The notes: generated by a model from the sequence alone, not told the origin. Positions 9,201 through 16,511 are shown, counted from the stretch's first letter. The stretch is 35,880 nt of DNA from Tritrichomonas musculus (GCA_039105265.1 JAPFFF010000161.1:1-35880), one strand, 5' to 3'. Translations and numbers: made by a program.

Positions 9201-11827
9201 TTTCCTGTCATACGATATAATGAATCAAATTCTTCATTAACGATTAAACGAATATCTTGAAATGATCTATTCAATAAAGTTAATATTTTTTCTAAGTCAT
9301 CTTTCGCATAATGATTATCTGCTTGTTTAACAATTGTTAGTTTTCCCAATTCTGCGTCCAATGTTTCATTTGTAGTTTGAATGTTATTCTCAAATTTTAA
9401 ATAAAATTTTCCAATCACTTTTATCCAATTATCAATCATATTTCGTGAATGTTCACTCATACATGCTTGTAATTCGTCAATCGTCTGTATTGTCTCCTCT
9501 GCTATTAACTTTTGAATTCCTGATATTTCGTTATCTAAATTTGCCCAATTCGATATTTGAATCCATGGTAAACCATATGAGTTCTCCTCAAAAAAGGATA
9601 AACACTTTTGCTTATATTCTTCTAATAATTCATCCTTTTCTAAAAGCAAAGATTGTTTTTTTATTTCTTTAACCCTTTCTGGATTCTCTATTTCCATATT
9701 TGATTCTTGAACGATAGCCTCTAATTTTCTTTCTGGAATTTCAATTGAATCTTGGATTTCTTTTGCAAATGCCTCATCTTCTTCATTTTGCTTTTTTTCT
9801 CTTTTCATCATTTCTTCTTGATATTGATCATGGAAAATTGCGAATGTTTCAAATTGTTGTCCTGGATGATCTGTTAAAAATTTCTTGAATTCATCCTTTT
9901 TTCTCTGATATTCTTTTCGATACCACTTCATTGTCAAATTATGTTTTTGTGTAAATTGTTGCTCATCTGTCAAATTTTGCGGACCTAATCCTTGAATTGC
10001 TTCATTTACTTCATGTTCTTTTGTTTCTTGTAATTGTGGGATATTATTATAAAAGCCGAACCAAAATTTTTGTCTAGAATAACCATCCTTTTCTTTTATA
10101 AATATTAGATTAACATGCATTGCTACGATTTCTGCTTCGATATATTTTTCCTTTTCTATCGGATTTGATTGATCCAATGTATCTTGTAAAAATTCCTTAG
10201 CAGCATAATAATTCAAATCATATTCTTGACTTAACGAATCACATAATATATCAGCATCTCCACTTGTCTCAATGCCTTTTGCATAGTTAAACATAACACA
10301 AAATCTCCAAAGTTCTTCATTTGACCATAACCTCTGTTTTTGGAATTCTTCGATTTTCAATTTTGCTTTTTCAGGAGATATTTCTTTATATTCATTTTGT
10401 AATTCATCTAGAATATGTTCATTTATTTGAGATGGATCTTGATTATTTTTATATCTTTCGTTGAATTTTGTATAATAAATTTGATCTACTTGGTCTACTG
10501 TTAATTGACCTTGTACGTTTGGATTTTTTACAGCATAAATCTCTCTAATTAAATCATAAATTGCTCTTTTCTTTATTCTCTGAGCTTCTAAAATTCTTTG
10601 ATAATTTTTAGATTTTTGAGTGTCGATTCTAAATGCAGTTATTTGTGTATCAGTCAGCTTAGCGATTGCATTATATGTTGTTTCGATTCCTGGAACATAT
10701 AATAATTTTAAACAATCATCTGTTCCGAGTGTGGGTAAGATATTTGTAAGATCAATAAATGTATTAATTGCATTATCAGGTTCGAGATAACGAATGTTTT
10801 GCTCTCTCAATTTATAAAAGGTCCATGTGTAAACAATATATGTATTTTTCCATCCAAGTGCTTCCAACTCAATAAATTTTTCTTCTAACAACTTCAATTT
10901 TGAAAATACGTCTTTTATGGTATTATTTGCTGCATCTTGATAATAATCCCATACTCTTATGTCAAACAATTCTTTTGGACAAATAATTTGATTTCCTGCC
11001 GGACTTGTTCGAGTTATTTTTGATCTGAAGTAATTAACCATTGTATTCAAATCTTGATTTTGAATTAAACCAGTCAAAATGTTGAAATTAATATTCAGAA
11101 TATCATCCTTCATTGTTAAATAAAATTTGACCATTTCTTGATGATAACTGATTCCGCGAAATGAAACAATATCTGCGAGTGGATCTCTAATCTCTAAAAT
11201 TTTAACAAGATAATCAATTTCATATTTTCCATTAAATCGATAAATGCGTTGACAAACACTCCACCAAAAAGCAGCTTCCAATTCTGTCCACCCAAGATAT
11301 TCTCCCCCACTTTGATAATTACTTTTCCATTCTTTTATTTCCTCATCATCTATTCCAAATACTTTAAAAAGTCTGTCCAATCTATATTTTCGAAAATTTT
11401 CCAAACTATCCAGTAGAGATTTATTATTGGTTTTACATATTTGAAATTCTTTATCAATTTCTGCAATACCGAATCCAGGGCAATAAATATTTCTGACTTC
11501 ACTGTTAATCGTAAAATCTAAAACTACTCGAGTGTATTCAATCAAATCAATCCATTCATTCTCTATTTCCTTTGGATGTTTTTGATAATAATTAATTACT
11601 GTATTTAATTTTGGTGGTTCATTCGATACTTTACAACATGCATCATACAACCAATCAAATTCTTGTCTACTATCTTCATCAGGAAATATATATCCACCAT
11701 ATTTACTTATAACACCACCCTTATTATTTAATAAATCTTGTTTTGCTTCTTGATATTTTGCAAGGAGTTGTTCATCTGTTAATTGTTCAGGTTGTTGATT
11801 TTGTTCAGGTTGTTGATTTTCAGTCAT
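257..11827 (-). CDS. Giant modular helical protein, 3,856 aa, function unknown
   Basis: One uninterrupted reading frame of 11.57 kb starts at a clear ATG (MTENQQPEQNQQPEQ) and ends in TAAA, stop and trichomonad-type poly(A) signal together. Residues 1 to about 3,500 are predicted mainly helical and coiled, rich in Lys, Glu, Asn, Tyr and Trp. A motif Tyr-x3-Phe-Gly (or close variants) recurs: LFKVFGIDD near residue 153, YSKAFGRNY near 1875, YKNEFGKDY near 2655, YKNQFGKEF near 2737, YETAFGQKI near 3086 and YENHFGKTK near 3245. This suggests many diverged copies of one helical module. Then come a Thr/Pro linker (about 3530-3560), a disordered basic tail with a lysine cluster (about 3757-3773) and four PVKPIIE-type heptads (about 3807-3833). 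There is no signal peptide or membrane segment. It could be a cytoskeletal or scaffold protein of the host, or a large structural protein of a virus-like element. I cannot choose between these. Confidence 0.9.
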   Translation of the reverse strand: MTENQQPEQNQQPEQLTDEQLLAKYQEAKQDLLNNKGGVISKYGGYIFPDEDSRQEFDWLYDACCKVSNEPPKLNTVINYYQKHPKEIENEWIDLIEYTRVVLDFTINSEVRNIYCPGFGIAEIDKEFQICKTNNKSLLDSLENFRKYRLDRLFKVFGIDDEEIKEWKSNYQSGGEYLGWTELEAAFWWSVCQRIYRFNGKYEIDYLVKILEIRDPLADIVSFRGISYHQEMVKFYLTMKDDILNINFNILTGLIQNQDLNTMVNYFRSKITRTSPAGNQIICPKELFDIRVWDYYQDAANNTIKDVFSKLKLLEEKFIELEALGWKNTYIVYTWTFYKLREQNIRYLEPDNAINTFIDLTNILPTLGTDDCLKLLYVPGIETTYNAIAKLTDTQITAFRIDTQKSKNYQRILEAQRIKKRAIYDLIREIYAVKNPNVQGQLTVDQVDQIYYTKFNERYKNNQDPSQINEHILDELQNEYKEISPEKAKLKIEEFQKQRLWSNEELWRFCVMFNYAKGIETSGDADILCDSLSQEYDLNYYAAKEFLQDTLDQSNPIEKEKYIEAEIVAMHVNLIFIKEKDGYSRQKFWFGFYNNIPQLQETKEHEVNEAIQGLGPQNLTDEQQFTQKHNLTMKWYRKEYQRKKDEFKKFLTDHPGQQFETFAIFHDQYQEEMMKREKKQNEEDEAFAKEIQDSIEIPERKLEAIVQESNMEIENPERVKEIKKQSLLLEKDELLEEYKQKCLSFFEENSYGLPWIQISNWANLDNEISGIQKLIAEETIQTIDELQACMSEHSRNMIDNWIKVIGKFYLKFENNIQTTNETLDAELGKLTIVKQADNHYAKDDLEKILTLLNRSFQDIRLIVNEEFDSLYRMTGNTTNLDAESYYQKKIIQKLNNDFITRGEVPTKIEVIEQLQKGSGSKIEEVEFPRYLGLYQSAVNEILKPFNLSKNKLTEFYSLFVKDGSCQALFKEDREKQWENKLNETSEIVKNYRDRYEQSLSNRKNMIKDLIQIEQETSKYRPNSNYNQAVRKSELEALYINGDQITKDLDEDLSHRLNFAIQENDIEQKENKKKKVLSMLNSHGLQVDDDTLERYTAMYNDKEGKRAVEQDITNAKTTLTNKLKSDVQSKITENLIKINQIAEKVPGVSSVDENTILQNVTNKILSNPNQINTIIDEEEEKWKEKLEQALKQENDYMSAKIVEILRQSKRKFDQNDVIQIRSQFIKQNDIPTKEAQFEEWQRSWIASKQDIDKKMGEIITIIAQRANLEGQPFDQQKEENEIFIKDIESETEQSKALEKLQNRLNNEKSLLKSVQDKKKLENLKVQVQHAYGSEFTDNFWNGILVDQKIENKEEYIKELIKNKNTEKGKEDENLKNAINESFTTLFPDWDINQYRFDHLVQYLVLYTPNVETKADLLKYMNDHKEDFFRGGIVMKRWNKYSYNNKKIGFQSLIDYRYNLDEIFNMLKRYQAEIQIFEYSPIKIIELKNVSPPLKSDGQPDYNQIITNYQNIVQQYQNLERQKKNDQAFYQEFNERTKKIHDKEQKDDLFKEVVGHCNNSGDIQQYLNARTYYISMGHDMDKYFDRLEFEKVYKSYEGKENMNLKMDVIIGNTKAEDIPQINMLEQELHNLYPTRFTDKRFRDVKMTYFPQNGSAYKFYLESELAYDKYKKYHEKQSHFPTFMDYFQNQTNGDLSTHGQYFQDEVADIEETERVLSLNDNINNKIRELNEFLPNDDQYSIKRIAAAWRNKNVVQVGESLQNMINNQINGRDTNANLDQALMIWKQHFPEDLKSPSDWRMEWEGNYNAINAINKLGALYEFYYKTHPWEGVNLKKFVREKAKDSITEAQKILQDYYDKNYHNYSVTWDQSSVFHDYLEKYSKAFGRNYVEAWGHLYGKFNGDLNECIDFFESYEKVKKINEKFPKKGNKLYNDVIQYFNEYMKMTDPTVKSAYRKNWQEKYDSYKKTSKTWSTDSNYKKARELLAKIKPQYVSYITQPDLTWTNEEMYANYLIPIVSTYYKQLNNGKDYSMTGQEKDSTLFDQILAKVEEKEQDEETWGKSDVEATFESYKSTNQIDSTLTYKQLKDKYKTPEKARIAIEIDKYRKLIKNRFSIFDEDLPGDTRFTGYHETALDSEERLAWCRKFYSQITQNYAQSWNSPAFNEIWHKYRYYHNDDEQTSSIEKTAALYNFDYNKGKTDLNYKYHLDLYNDTFKKKYTVKTKKDKYISLTSDKAGELTDEQKEQVIDIIQTAVRGYNQYRSDEFQNALLTLNRHADREWTIHDIVLEYEDNYQGALFFCQCQTLKYKLIALLPDKVTEINAIPNSTDGKTKLEKMLREAEKDERSFFSVTFQDLLRHYNHITQEVHDVDSIRDKLGKNFKDCTNRMKIELIKYELETVYEYPKVKLNAINGDNWEQILDKLERLQNELNLKINKFGGDTVVTRYWNEYARTGNAFSDITELLKYKEYDIDEAKYEFLSKIWEKWSGQKDDLKGTTLKEKIKNLQILCDAYFDKYNRFRSDPVLIQLINDHSNKVTWETLINKFQTETNVEKAVFDARAYVANEMNRDQYAVMLRDLGETDNDYLKIEDPQQLFKYLEDKIQRYHENRTKWTTLDADRQIWNSNHKEDKLPEWQNAYKKWKGDWDNAYEALRANALSVWYKNEFGKDYVSDKTNKEKVITLTDLKNRYDSHYKGVGKWRRYWKDYDKRFEKKTTFEEIVNLFQDDVDAAEDYFLYHIMRSKYKNQFGKEFDDLKNPTREDIKDLEIEVKRLDKAKNKAANDQKLRDLFEEYQRKYPESDTAVVSTIRSMLNQHNMNVEETKYYLELKNIIKDFETKYNYVISDHDLMEGEYGSTKEAQIKKLKVEYQRFENEYDKLQNFPKIKEYLEIYNDDLGEGKSLLDLFNKEENDHNAYKTYYEILITVHNKKNPNKAKDINQKPQSYSRACDDLKLEVENILEAIRKFGGNKQWSKLTNAEKDEIVKEYKNTEYGHVRMAMKKDIENYNKKNDNEFNFEVERKKFEKKGKDLSLLNNYVKAALQYSYDENLDDLISEFNANIDDEKLKLDSEKLQTYTNAYEIVKYCKLTPLQKRYETAFGQKITLDQMMYYPYKIRDKVQWNIQNEKDLQFDIETAYHANLARIVHKESLEFQGIPRKEQETYEEYIDNLRYNPATQQHDKISEDELIGEYQIAFKSFEKEKTDTEKKIIENIDAINKNLEEGSKVTKDELKGLTYSAKDLDYVNAILDFKPLYENHFGKTKINVKDIVKKFAPDKKNIDWVYVLESIAFIPILDDHNALQKKKGTMKTEDVAFVHQSYIEPEIAKRTDKKVTVDDIRNAYIKYKEKVNTEKKEFFKNLLEEYHKHIDDSSETYEKLAELYPSLDDLERYLKLNRYIAKTNKYYRDLKTNYKKENTLLKYDDYKDKPLNNLEPSIILLQQKENEAKKQWDDEKAKDDKEKEHKKKVEEKLKDLNSYRRKINMTEIGFERFKNQDTETALHEIQNMINEAQEKERQQNQNNGNTIGGALRNTGFTNPFNKPATTTNTTPTTTTTTTPTPTPTTTNTDLTINDDSEKKEENVWAKRYEGGITSLIQQSSKGNVSIRQLLLEQQKKNKLNGKTSIMSQFNENLPPKPVVPYQTNSNINNLFSSKTTMTEEKETPIEKKPLVSPISEKPMTMTKIEPGKKINLLPTKVDEPEVIQTKSMTQILPRRGRKNAPLRFKVLAQKQKPIETKIEEKIDDDVEEVKPKKPTINTKTKGNKNLKKQKSERSKLLKKKKKEPKNKFDIDIDIEAKTKPKIIDEKSTIDKLDLSKTKPVKPIIEPVKPIIEPVKPIIEPVKPIITSETPSVISNNPQLMKFMNSKL
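328..409 (-). repeat. 21-bp tandem repeat coding for a 7-residue repeat
   Basis: About four near-identical 21-bp units lie inside the end of the giant gene and keep its frame, encoding PVKPIIE repeated with the last copy diverging to PVKPIIT. The unit length, a multiple of three, lets copy number vary without breaking the gene. The units are almost identical in DNA, so the expansion is recent. Confidence 0.9.
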
Positions 11828-11876
11828 TTTTCAATAAAAATAAACATAAAACAACAAATAGTGAAAATTAAATGGT

Positions 11877-12287
11877 TTATTCATTTGAATCTTCTGGTTC
11901 CTTCAAATTTAGTGGGTCAACGAAGCAATCTCGTAACCCATCGACAAATTGATTCAATACTTGTGCTTTTGTTTCCAATTGGACTTTCTTTTTTTCTTCT
12001 TCTTTTTTCAAATCGTCCAATTTATCTCGATTTTCATCAATTTTTAGCTCATTTTCAACCATCATTTCCCATATCGGATCGGACTTTGGATTTTTATCAA
12101 TTTCATCATTTATATAGCCGTTTTCTTCGGTGAGCCTTCGATTTTCTGATTCCAGTCTTTCAATTGTTTTCATGTCGTCGTTTAATGAATCAGCTAATTC
12201 CAATAACCTTGTTGTATCATAAATAAAGTTGCGTACTGTCTTTCTGAAAACCTTAAGACTTTGCTTATCTTGCTTCCTGCTGTACAT
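11877..12287 (-). CDS. Small coiled-coil protein, 136 aa
   Basis: The frame starts at an ATG (MYSRKQDKQSLKVFRK) and ends in TGA followed three bases later by a TAAA. Residues about 25-110 form a strongly charged heptad-type coiled coil (LESENRRLTEENGYI; LDDLKKEEEKKKVQL). The rest is a short basic N-terminus and an acidic C-terminus. There is no signal peptide and no family I recognise. It lies upstream of the giant gene on the same strand with a 49-bp gap, and head-to-head with the secreted-protein gene at 12414. It may be a partner of the giant protein, since both are coiled, but that is inference from position alone. It is slightly richer in GC than the giant gene. Confidence 0.7.
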   Translation of the reverse strand: MYSRKQDKQSLKVFRKTVRNFIYDTTRLLELADSLNDDMKTIERLESENRRLTEENGYINDEIDKNPKSDPIWEMMVENELKIDENRDKLDDLKKEEEKKKVQLETKAQVLNQFVDGLRDCFVDPLNLKEPEDSNE

Positions 12288-12413
12288 GAAAAAAAGTGAT
12301 GTGATGACCTAACGAGAAAAAATTAGATTTTTGGTAAACGGTCTCCACCCCAAAAACTTAGAGGGCACCCCTGCAACACCTAGGGCACCCCATGAGGGAC
12401 CCAAATAAAAAAT
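12288..12413. promoter_or_regulatory. Divergent intergenic region, probable shared promoter
   Basis: The 126 bp between two head-to-head start codons contain TGATGTGATGA at 12297-12307. Its inverted copy, TCATCACATCA, lies at 12433-12443, just inside the plus-strand gene. Read on the minus strand, the left arm contains TCATCAC and TCACTTTT, which resemble the trichomonad initiator (TCAYW), only 10-20 bases before the ATG of the 136-aa gene. The middle is unusually GC-rich for the window, with AGGGCACCCC twice (12362-12371 and 12382-12391) and GAGGGACCC at 12394. Promoter function is inferred. Confidence 0.4.
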
Positions 12414-12944
12414 ATGATTTTTCGTGCTCACCTCATCACATCATTTTTACTTATGTTCGCCATCTCCGAGTGCAACGTAGAGCCTACAGAGAACTATCCA
12501 ATAGAGAACCTATCAGATCTTATCGATAAACACCCAGAAGATTTAGATTTAAATGAAGATGACTATATGTACCAGAGTTTATGTAAAATTGTTACTGCAC
12601 AAGATTCACCATTCAATATTGGCCCAAAGCAAGCATTTGTCAGAAATTATTATCGTGAACTTCACAAATGCATAGAAATTCGACAAAAATTGTTTGAAAC
12701 AACCCTTGATATAGTCAAATGTAAATTCAATTTCGATGAAAATCTTTTTACGAGCATTTCTACCAGATTCTTTCAATTTTTCCCAAATGCCACAATTGAT
12801 TGGACCCTAATGGATCCTCAAAGAGGAATGAACCAATTTTTAGATTCATATGCAGAGCATTTATTTATTAGAATAGGATTTTACACAAGATGGATATACT
12901 ATCCAATTGAATGCCATGCAAACGATTGGAAAGAATGCCTTTAA
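12414..12944 (+). CDS. Probable secreted or lumenal protein, 176 aa
   Basis: The first 20 or so residues form a standard signal peptide: a positive start (MIFRAH) and a hydrophobic core (LITSFLLMFAI), with likely cleavage around SEC-NVEP. The mature part is acidic at first (HPEDLDLNEDDYMY), then helical, with Cys in SLCKIV, HKCIEI, VKCKFN, IECHAN and KECL, so one or two disulphides are possible. A single Asn-glycosylation sequon (NAT) is present. No domain is recognised. The start is the first ATG and also the one that gives the signal peptide. Stop TAA is followed by a second TAAA within a few bases. It is transcribed away from the compact minus-strand block, and codon use is slightly less AT-biased than in that block. 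It could be a surface or secretory-pathway protein. Confidence 0.65.
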   Translation: MIFRAHLITSFLLMFAISECNVEPTENYPIENLSDLIDKHPEDLDLNEDDYMYQSLCKIVTAQDSPFNIGPKQAFVRNYYRELHKCIEIRQKLFETTLDIVKCKFNFDENLFTSISTRFFQFFPNATIDWTLMDPQRGMNQFLDSYAEHLFIRIGFYTRWIYYPIECHANDWKECL

Positions 12945-12989
12945 GTAAACCACACAATTAACAACTTTTTCTATAGCTTTTTTGATGTT

Positions 12990-13153
12990 AACGATACGGG
13001 CCTCCTTCCTAGCAGAGCGTTGAGAGGAATCCTGAGAGCAGCCCAGTGGAAGATCATTAATGGGAGTGGGGGATCATACCTGACATAGCGGGGCTGGGGT
13101 CGCGGATGGGAAATATTTGACGCGGTTTTTGAACGAAGTGCAAAAATCGTGGC
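12990..13153 (+). ncRNA. Candidate Sm-class small nuclear RNA (weak)
   Basis: This is a sharp GC-rich island of about 160 bp in AT-rich surroundings. Near its 3' end is AAATATTTGA (13111-13120), which resembles an Sm-binding site. It is followed directly by an 11-bp stem, CGCGGTTTTTG (13121-13131) with CAAAAATCGTG (13141-13151), two of the pairs being G-U, around a 9-base loop. Sm site plus terminal hairpin is the typical 3' end of U1, U2, U4 and U5. Upstream, ATCATACCTG (13074-13083) could pair with a CAG|GTATG 5' splice site, and CAGCCC (about 13047) could pair with GGGCTG (about 13092). I cannot assign it to a specific snRNA. The alternative is the remnant of a GC-rich protein gene. Confidence 0.25.
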
Positions 13154-13167
13154 AAATATATAACTAC

Positions 13168-13209
13168 TTTGTATCAATAACATATTTTTTGTTATTGATA
13201 TAAAATTTT
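13168..13209. repeat. 42-bp repeat with 11-bp hairpin, copy 1
   Basis: The repeat contains the hairpin TATCAATAACA - 7-base loop - TGTTATTGATA (13172-13200). An identical 42-bp copy lies at 16464-16505. Both read as diverged units of the 20-bp minisatellite described at 15523-15661. It starts right after the GC-rich island. Confidence 0.85.
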
Positions 13210-15522
13210 GTTTTTTATAAGAAGTAAATTAACGTCTTTTTAAAATCCTAATCTCATTTTTTCGTTTCAGCATTGGATTATATACATTCAAATCAATAAA
13301 TATTATTAAATTTCTTTGTATAATCATTTTATGAATGCCTCTTTCTATATATTATCTATTTTATCATTAATATTTCATTCAGTGTTTTCAATTATTACAA
13401 AAAACAAAAGTGATATAAAAATAAGAGCAATTGTTCAGCCAATTTTTAGAATAAATAGCTTTATATGATATGATACGCTAACATATATAATATTCCAATA
13501 TATTCAATACTTTATGCATTAGAAATAAGTTGATTATAATTTTCTAAATCGATACGATTAATAAAATGCATTATAATTTTTAATTCGTACTTAGTTATAT
13601 AACATATTTTTTTTAAAAATATGAGTTGAATTAACGTCTTTGATTCAGATTAAGTGAAACAAGTTTTGAAGATTCAGATTAAGTGAAACAAGTTTCTTGC
13701 CTGTAGAGATTGCAATAAGCATGCTTTTTTGAAAAAATAAAGTAAAAATTTTTTTTTCTAATATCTTGATATTTTTACTCATTTTTAAACATATACCAGA
13801 TATTTAGAAAATGATTTTTCAGCTAAAAAATAGAATATTTAAAAATGGAATTCCAAATCCTTAAAATGAACAATTGTTTAGAATTCTCACAGGATTTATT
13901 TTTCAAAGAATATTTGTCCATCCCAGAACTTTTTCTATTTATTTAACCAAATATGCAATCAAAAGAAACTCAAAAAACATATTGGTTTTCTATTTTTTTT
14001 TATTTTTGGAGAATCAAAAGAAAAAATATTTTTTAATTTTTATTATCTAGTTCAGTTTTTTTATTTTAACCTAAATATTTTTTCTTATAATTTGTTTTAT
14101 TTAACAAGATAAAAGGAAAAAAAATATATAATTATTTCTGAAAAATATTTTTCAGTTAATATTTTTAGAATTCAATTAATTTCATTATTAAATTCTTTTA
14201 TATTTGAAATACTTTAAAATAAATATTAAAGTTGATTTAAATATAATTGAAATGTTTATCGATTATCGAAAAAATACTTAAAGCATTGAAAAAATAAACT
14301 ATATTGAAAAGTTAAATAAAAATAAAACCCCATATATGTAAATTTTATTAATTAAATTACTATTAATATTTATTTTAAATAGTATTAATCTTTTAGAATT
14401 GAATTTATATATTATATTAATAGTTTCTCAATTTAATCGAAAAGAAATGAAAAAGATATTTAAAAAAAAATGTATTTTTATTTTCGAAATTTGAATACTA
14501 AACAAAATTTATCGTTATTAAGAAATTTCATCAAAATTGTTCAATTTGAGCAAAAAAATTCTCAATTAGGATTCTATTTTTCCATATCAAAATGGTATCA
14601 CAGTATGCAACATTGATTGACAATCAAAATATATAGGCTTTACTCAAGAAAATCCAAAAAATGCAATCATATTTCTTTTTCTGATTCATTTATTAAAATT
14701 CCTGATATAACGAATTATTAGCGACATATTATCTAGTATGATCATACCTTTTCTAAATGTTAAAATTGCTTCTTTCTAGAAGATCCAACTACCTATATGA
14801 AAATAATTGAGTTTTTTTCAATGGTACGATATTCCAATATCATTTTCCAAATGAATATTTTATATTTATTTTCATAAATTATGTACATTAATTGGAAATC
14901 TTCGGGATTTTATATATTTTCAATATGGGTTCAATAAAATCAACAGATAAAAAAAAGAGGTCTGAAATTTTCGATAAAAAGTTCTCTTAATTTCATGTAT
15001 GACAGTGATAGACCTACAAAACTACATTCACTTTTATATATAATTAATGCATATTTTGAATATAAACTTTTTATTAGTAAATACTTATTCATTACATGAT
15101 CCAAATATCTGATTTTTTCACTTTTTTATGCAATCATTTTCTAACCATTTTATTGGTATGATCAAAAAATCTCGATGATTTCACGTTCATTAAAACATAA
15201 TACACAACTAAAAATTCATTAGAAAATCCTGTGGGATTTGCTTTTTTGGGATTGATATAAGAGGAGCTTTGAAAATATTGAATACCTATAGAAATAAATT
15301 CAATGCATATTCAATACTTTCTGTGCAAATTCAATTTTTTCAATTAAATTTAAATCCAACTTTATCCTTAAACTTCACAAATATAATAAATATAAATATC
15401 TTGGAAATATATAAATAAAATCCTAAAATATACTTTTAAATATTTATTATTATTATATATATAAATTAATAATTGAGTAAAATATAAATTATCATACAAA
15501 TGGGAGTGTATTTACCTTTACT
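13210..15522. other. AT-rich intergenic DNA, no gene seen
   Basis: No reading frame of credible length or composition is present on either strand. The stretch is full of A and T runs. The only local structure I can support is a 29-bp tandem duplication at 13642-13699. No tRNA, rRNA or transposase remnant was recognised. Confidence 0.7.
13642..13699. repeat. 29-bp tandem duplication
   Basis: Two adjacent copies begin GATTCAGATTAAGTGAAACA at 13642 and 13671. They are identical for about 25 bases and differ at the 3' end, so this is a single, fairly young duplication in non-coding DNA. Confidence 0.9.
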
Positions 15523-15661
15523 ATAACAAGAAATTTGTATTAAATACAAAAATTTTGTAAACAATACAAATATTTTGTATTAAAAACAAAATTTTCGTAA
15601 CACATACAAAATTTTCGTAACAGATACAAAATTTCGTTATAGATAAAAAAATTTTGTTATA
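15523..15661. repeat. 20-bp minisatellite, seven degenerate units
   Basis: Seven units of 20 bp (one of 19) follow one another, for example AATACAAAAATTTTGTAAAC and CATACAAAATTTTCGTAACA. The unit is itself nearly self-complementary around a central AAAATTTT (ACAAAATTTTGT), so neighbouring units can pair. The same unit family recurs at 16393-16511 and around 13168-13220. Confidence 0.85.
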
Positions 15662-16392
15662 GATGATTTTTTTGATAGATCTTCAAATGCAGATTTTTTA
15701 GAAAAAACGTTAAGGTCAAATATTTTAATGTTATTTTTACGGTTGTGGCCACACTCATATTTGTTTTCTTTGGCGAATATTAATCACTCTTCGGCTTACC
15801 AAGCAACTATAAAGACAAGCGTTTTTTCCCATAAGCCATAAGTAATGACGATCTTGGATTTTACGTTTTTTTTACAGACTTAAGAATATTTCAACTTTTT
15901 ATATAACATTTTACTTAATTATATTCCAAAAAATGTTTACGAGTATGATTTTAATGATGGCATTAATGCATTTGATCCATGTATTCTTCTTATATTAAAG
16001 TTTTTCACTATGCATATTTCCTTTTTTGCCCTGAATATTGATGAAATCCTTTTTAGTTTTACTCTATTTTCATGGCGGAATAATTTTATTAATACTAGCT
16101 CTATCATTTATTCGACAAAAATGAACAAATTTATACTATTCTGATAATTAAGGTTATCCTAATAGTGTTCCGTCACAAAAAAAGGTATTTTTAAAGTTTT
16201 AATAAAAATAATCAGGTTTTTAAGTAACTTTTTTATTTTTTTTATCCTCATGCCATTTTCTATTAAACCGTCGGGAAAAAAAAATTGAATGCGATTTTCC
16301 AAAATTTTGTACTTTTTTCAATTGAAAAAAAATTGAATGAAAATTTTCCGAAAAATCTGCATTTTGGAATCTATCATTTTTTTTTTGTTTTA
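15662..16392. other. AT-rich intergenic DNA between minisatellites
   Basis: No credible gene is visible. A 63-codon minus-strand frame at 16220-16411 is rich in Lys, Phe and Asn and comes from T/A runs, and I do not accept it as a gene. The stretch is bracketed by two arrays of the same 20-bp repeat. Confidence 0.6.
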
Positions 16393-16511
16393 GATAAAAA
16401 AATTTCGTCACATATACTATTTTTTTGTTACAAATACTAATTATTGGTTATTAATAAATGATTTTTGTATCAATAACATATTTTTTGTTATTGATATAAA
16501 ATTTTATTATA
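16393..16511. repeat. 20-bp minisatellite, second array, six units
   Basis: Six units in 20-bp register run from GATAAAAAAATTTCGTCACA (16393) to GATATAAAATTTTATTATA (16493). They are more diverged than the array at 15523. Units 4-6 include the second copy (16464-16505) of the 42-bp hairpin repeat found at 13168. Confidence 0.8.

Noticed and set aside
12990-13153. Firm call of U1, U4 or SRP RNA
   Set aside because: There are short matches to each (5' splice-site complement, AGTGG word, GGGAG-GGGGGA word), but the required stem-loops or k-turn are not convincing. Kept only as an unassigned candidate.
12971-13183. 70-codon minus frame, and a faint resemblance of its FHWAALRIPLNALLGRRP part to ribosomal protein L13a
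   Set aside because: Only a handful of aligned residues match with a gap, and other ribosomal-protein blocks are missing. The codons follow from GC-richness of the island.
15523-15661. CRISPR-like array
   Set aside because: The 20-bp units are contiguous with no unique spacers, and the DNA is eukaryotic.
16220-16411. 63-codon Lys/Phe/Asn-rich minus frame
   Set aside because: It derives from A/T runs and the edge of a minisatellite, and has no protein-like complexity.
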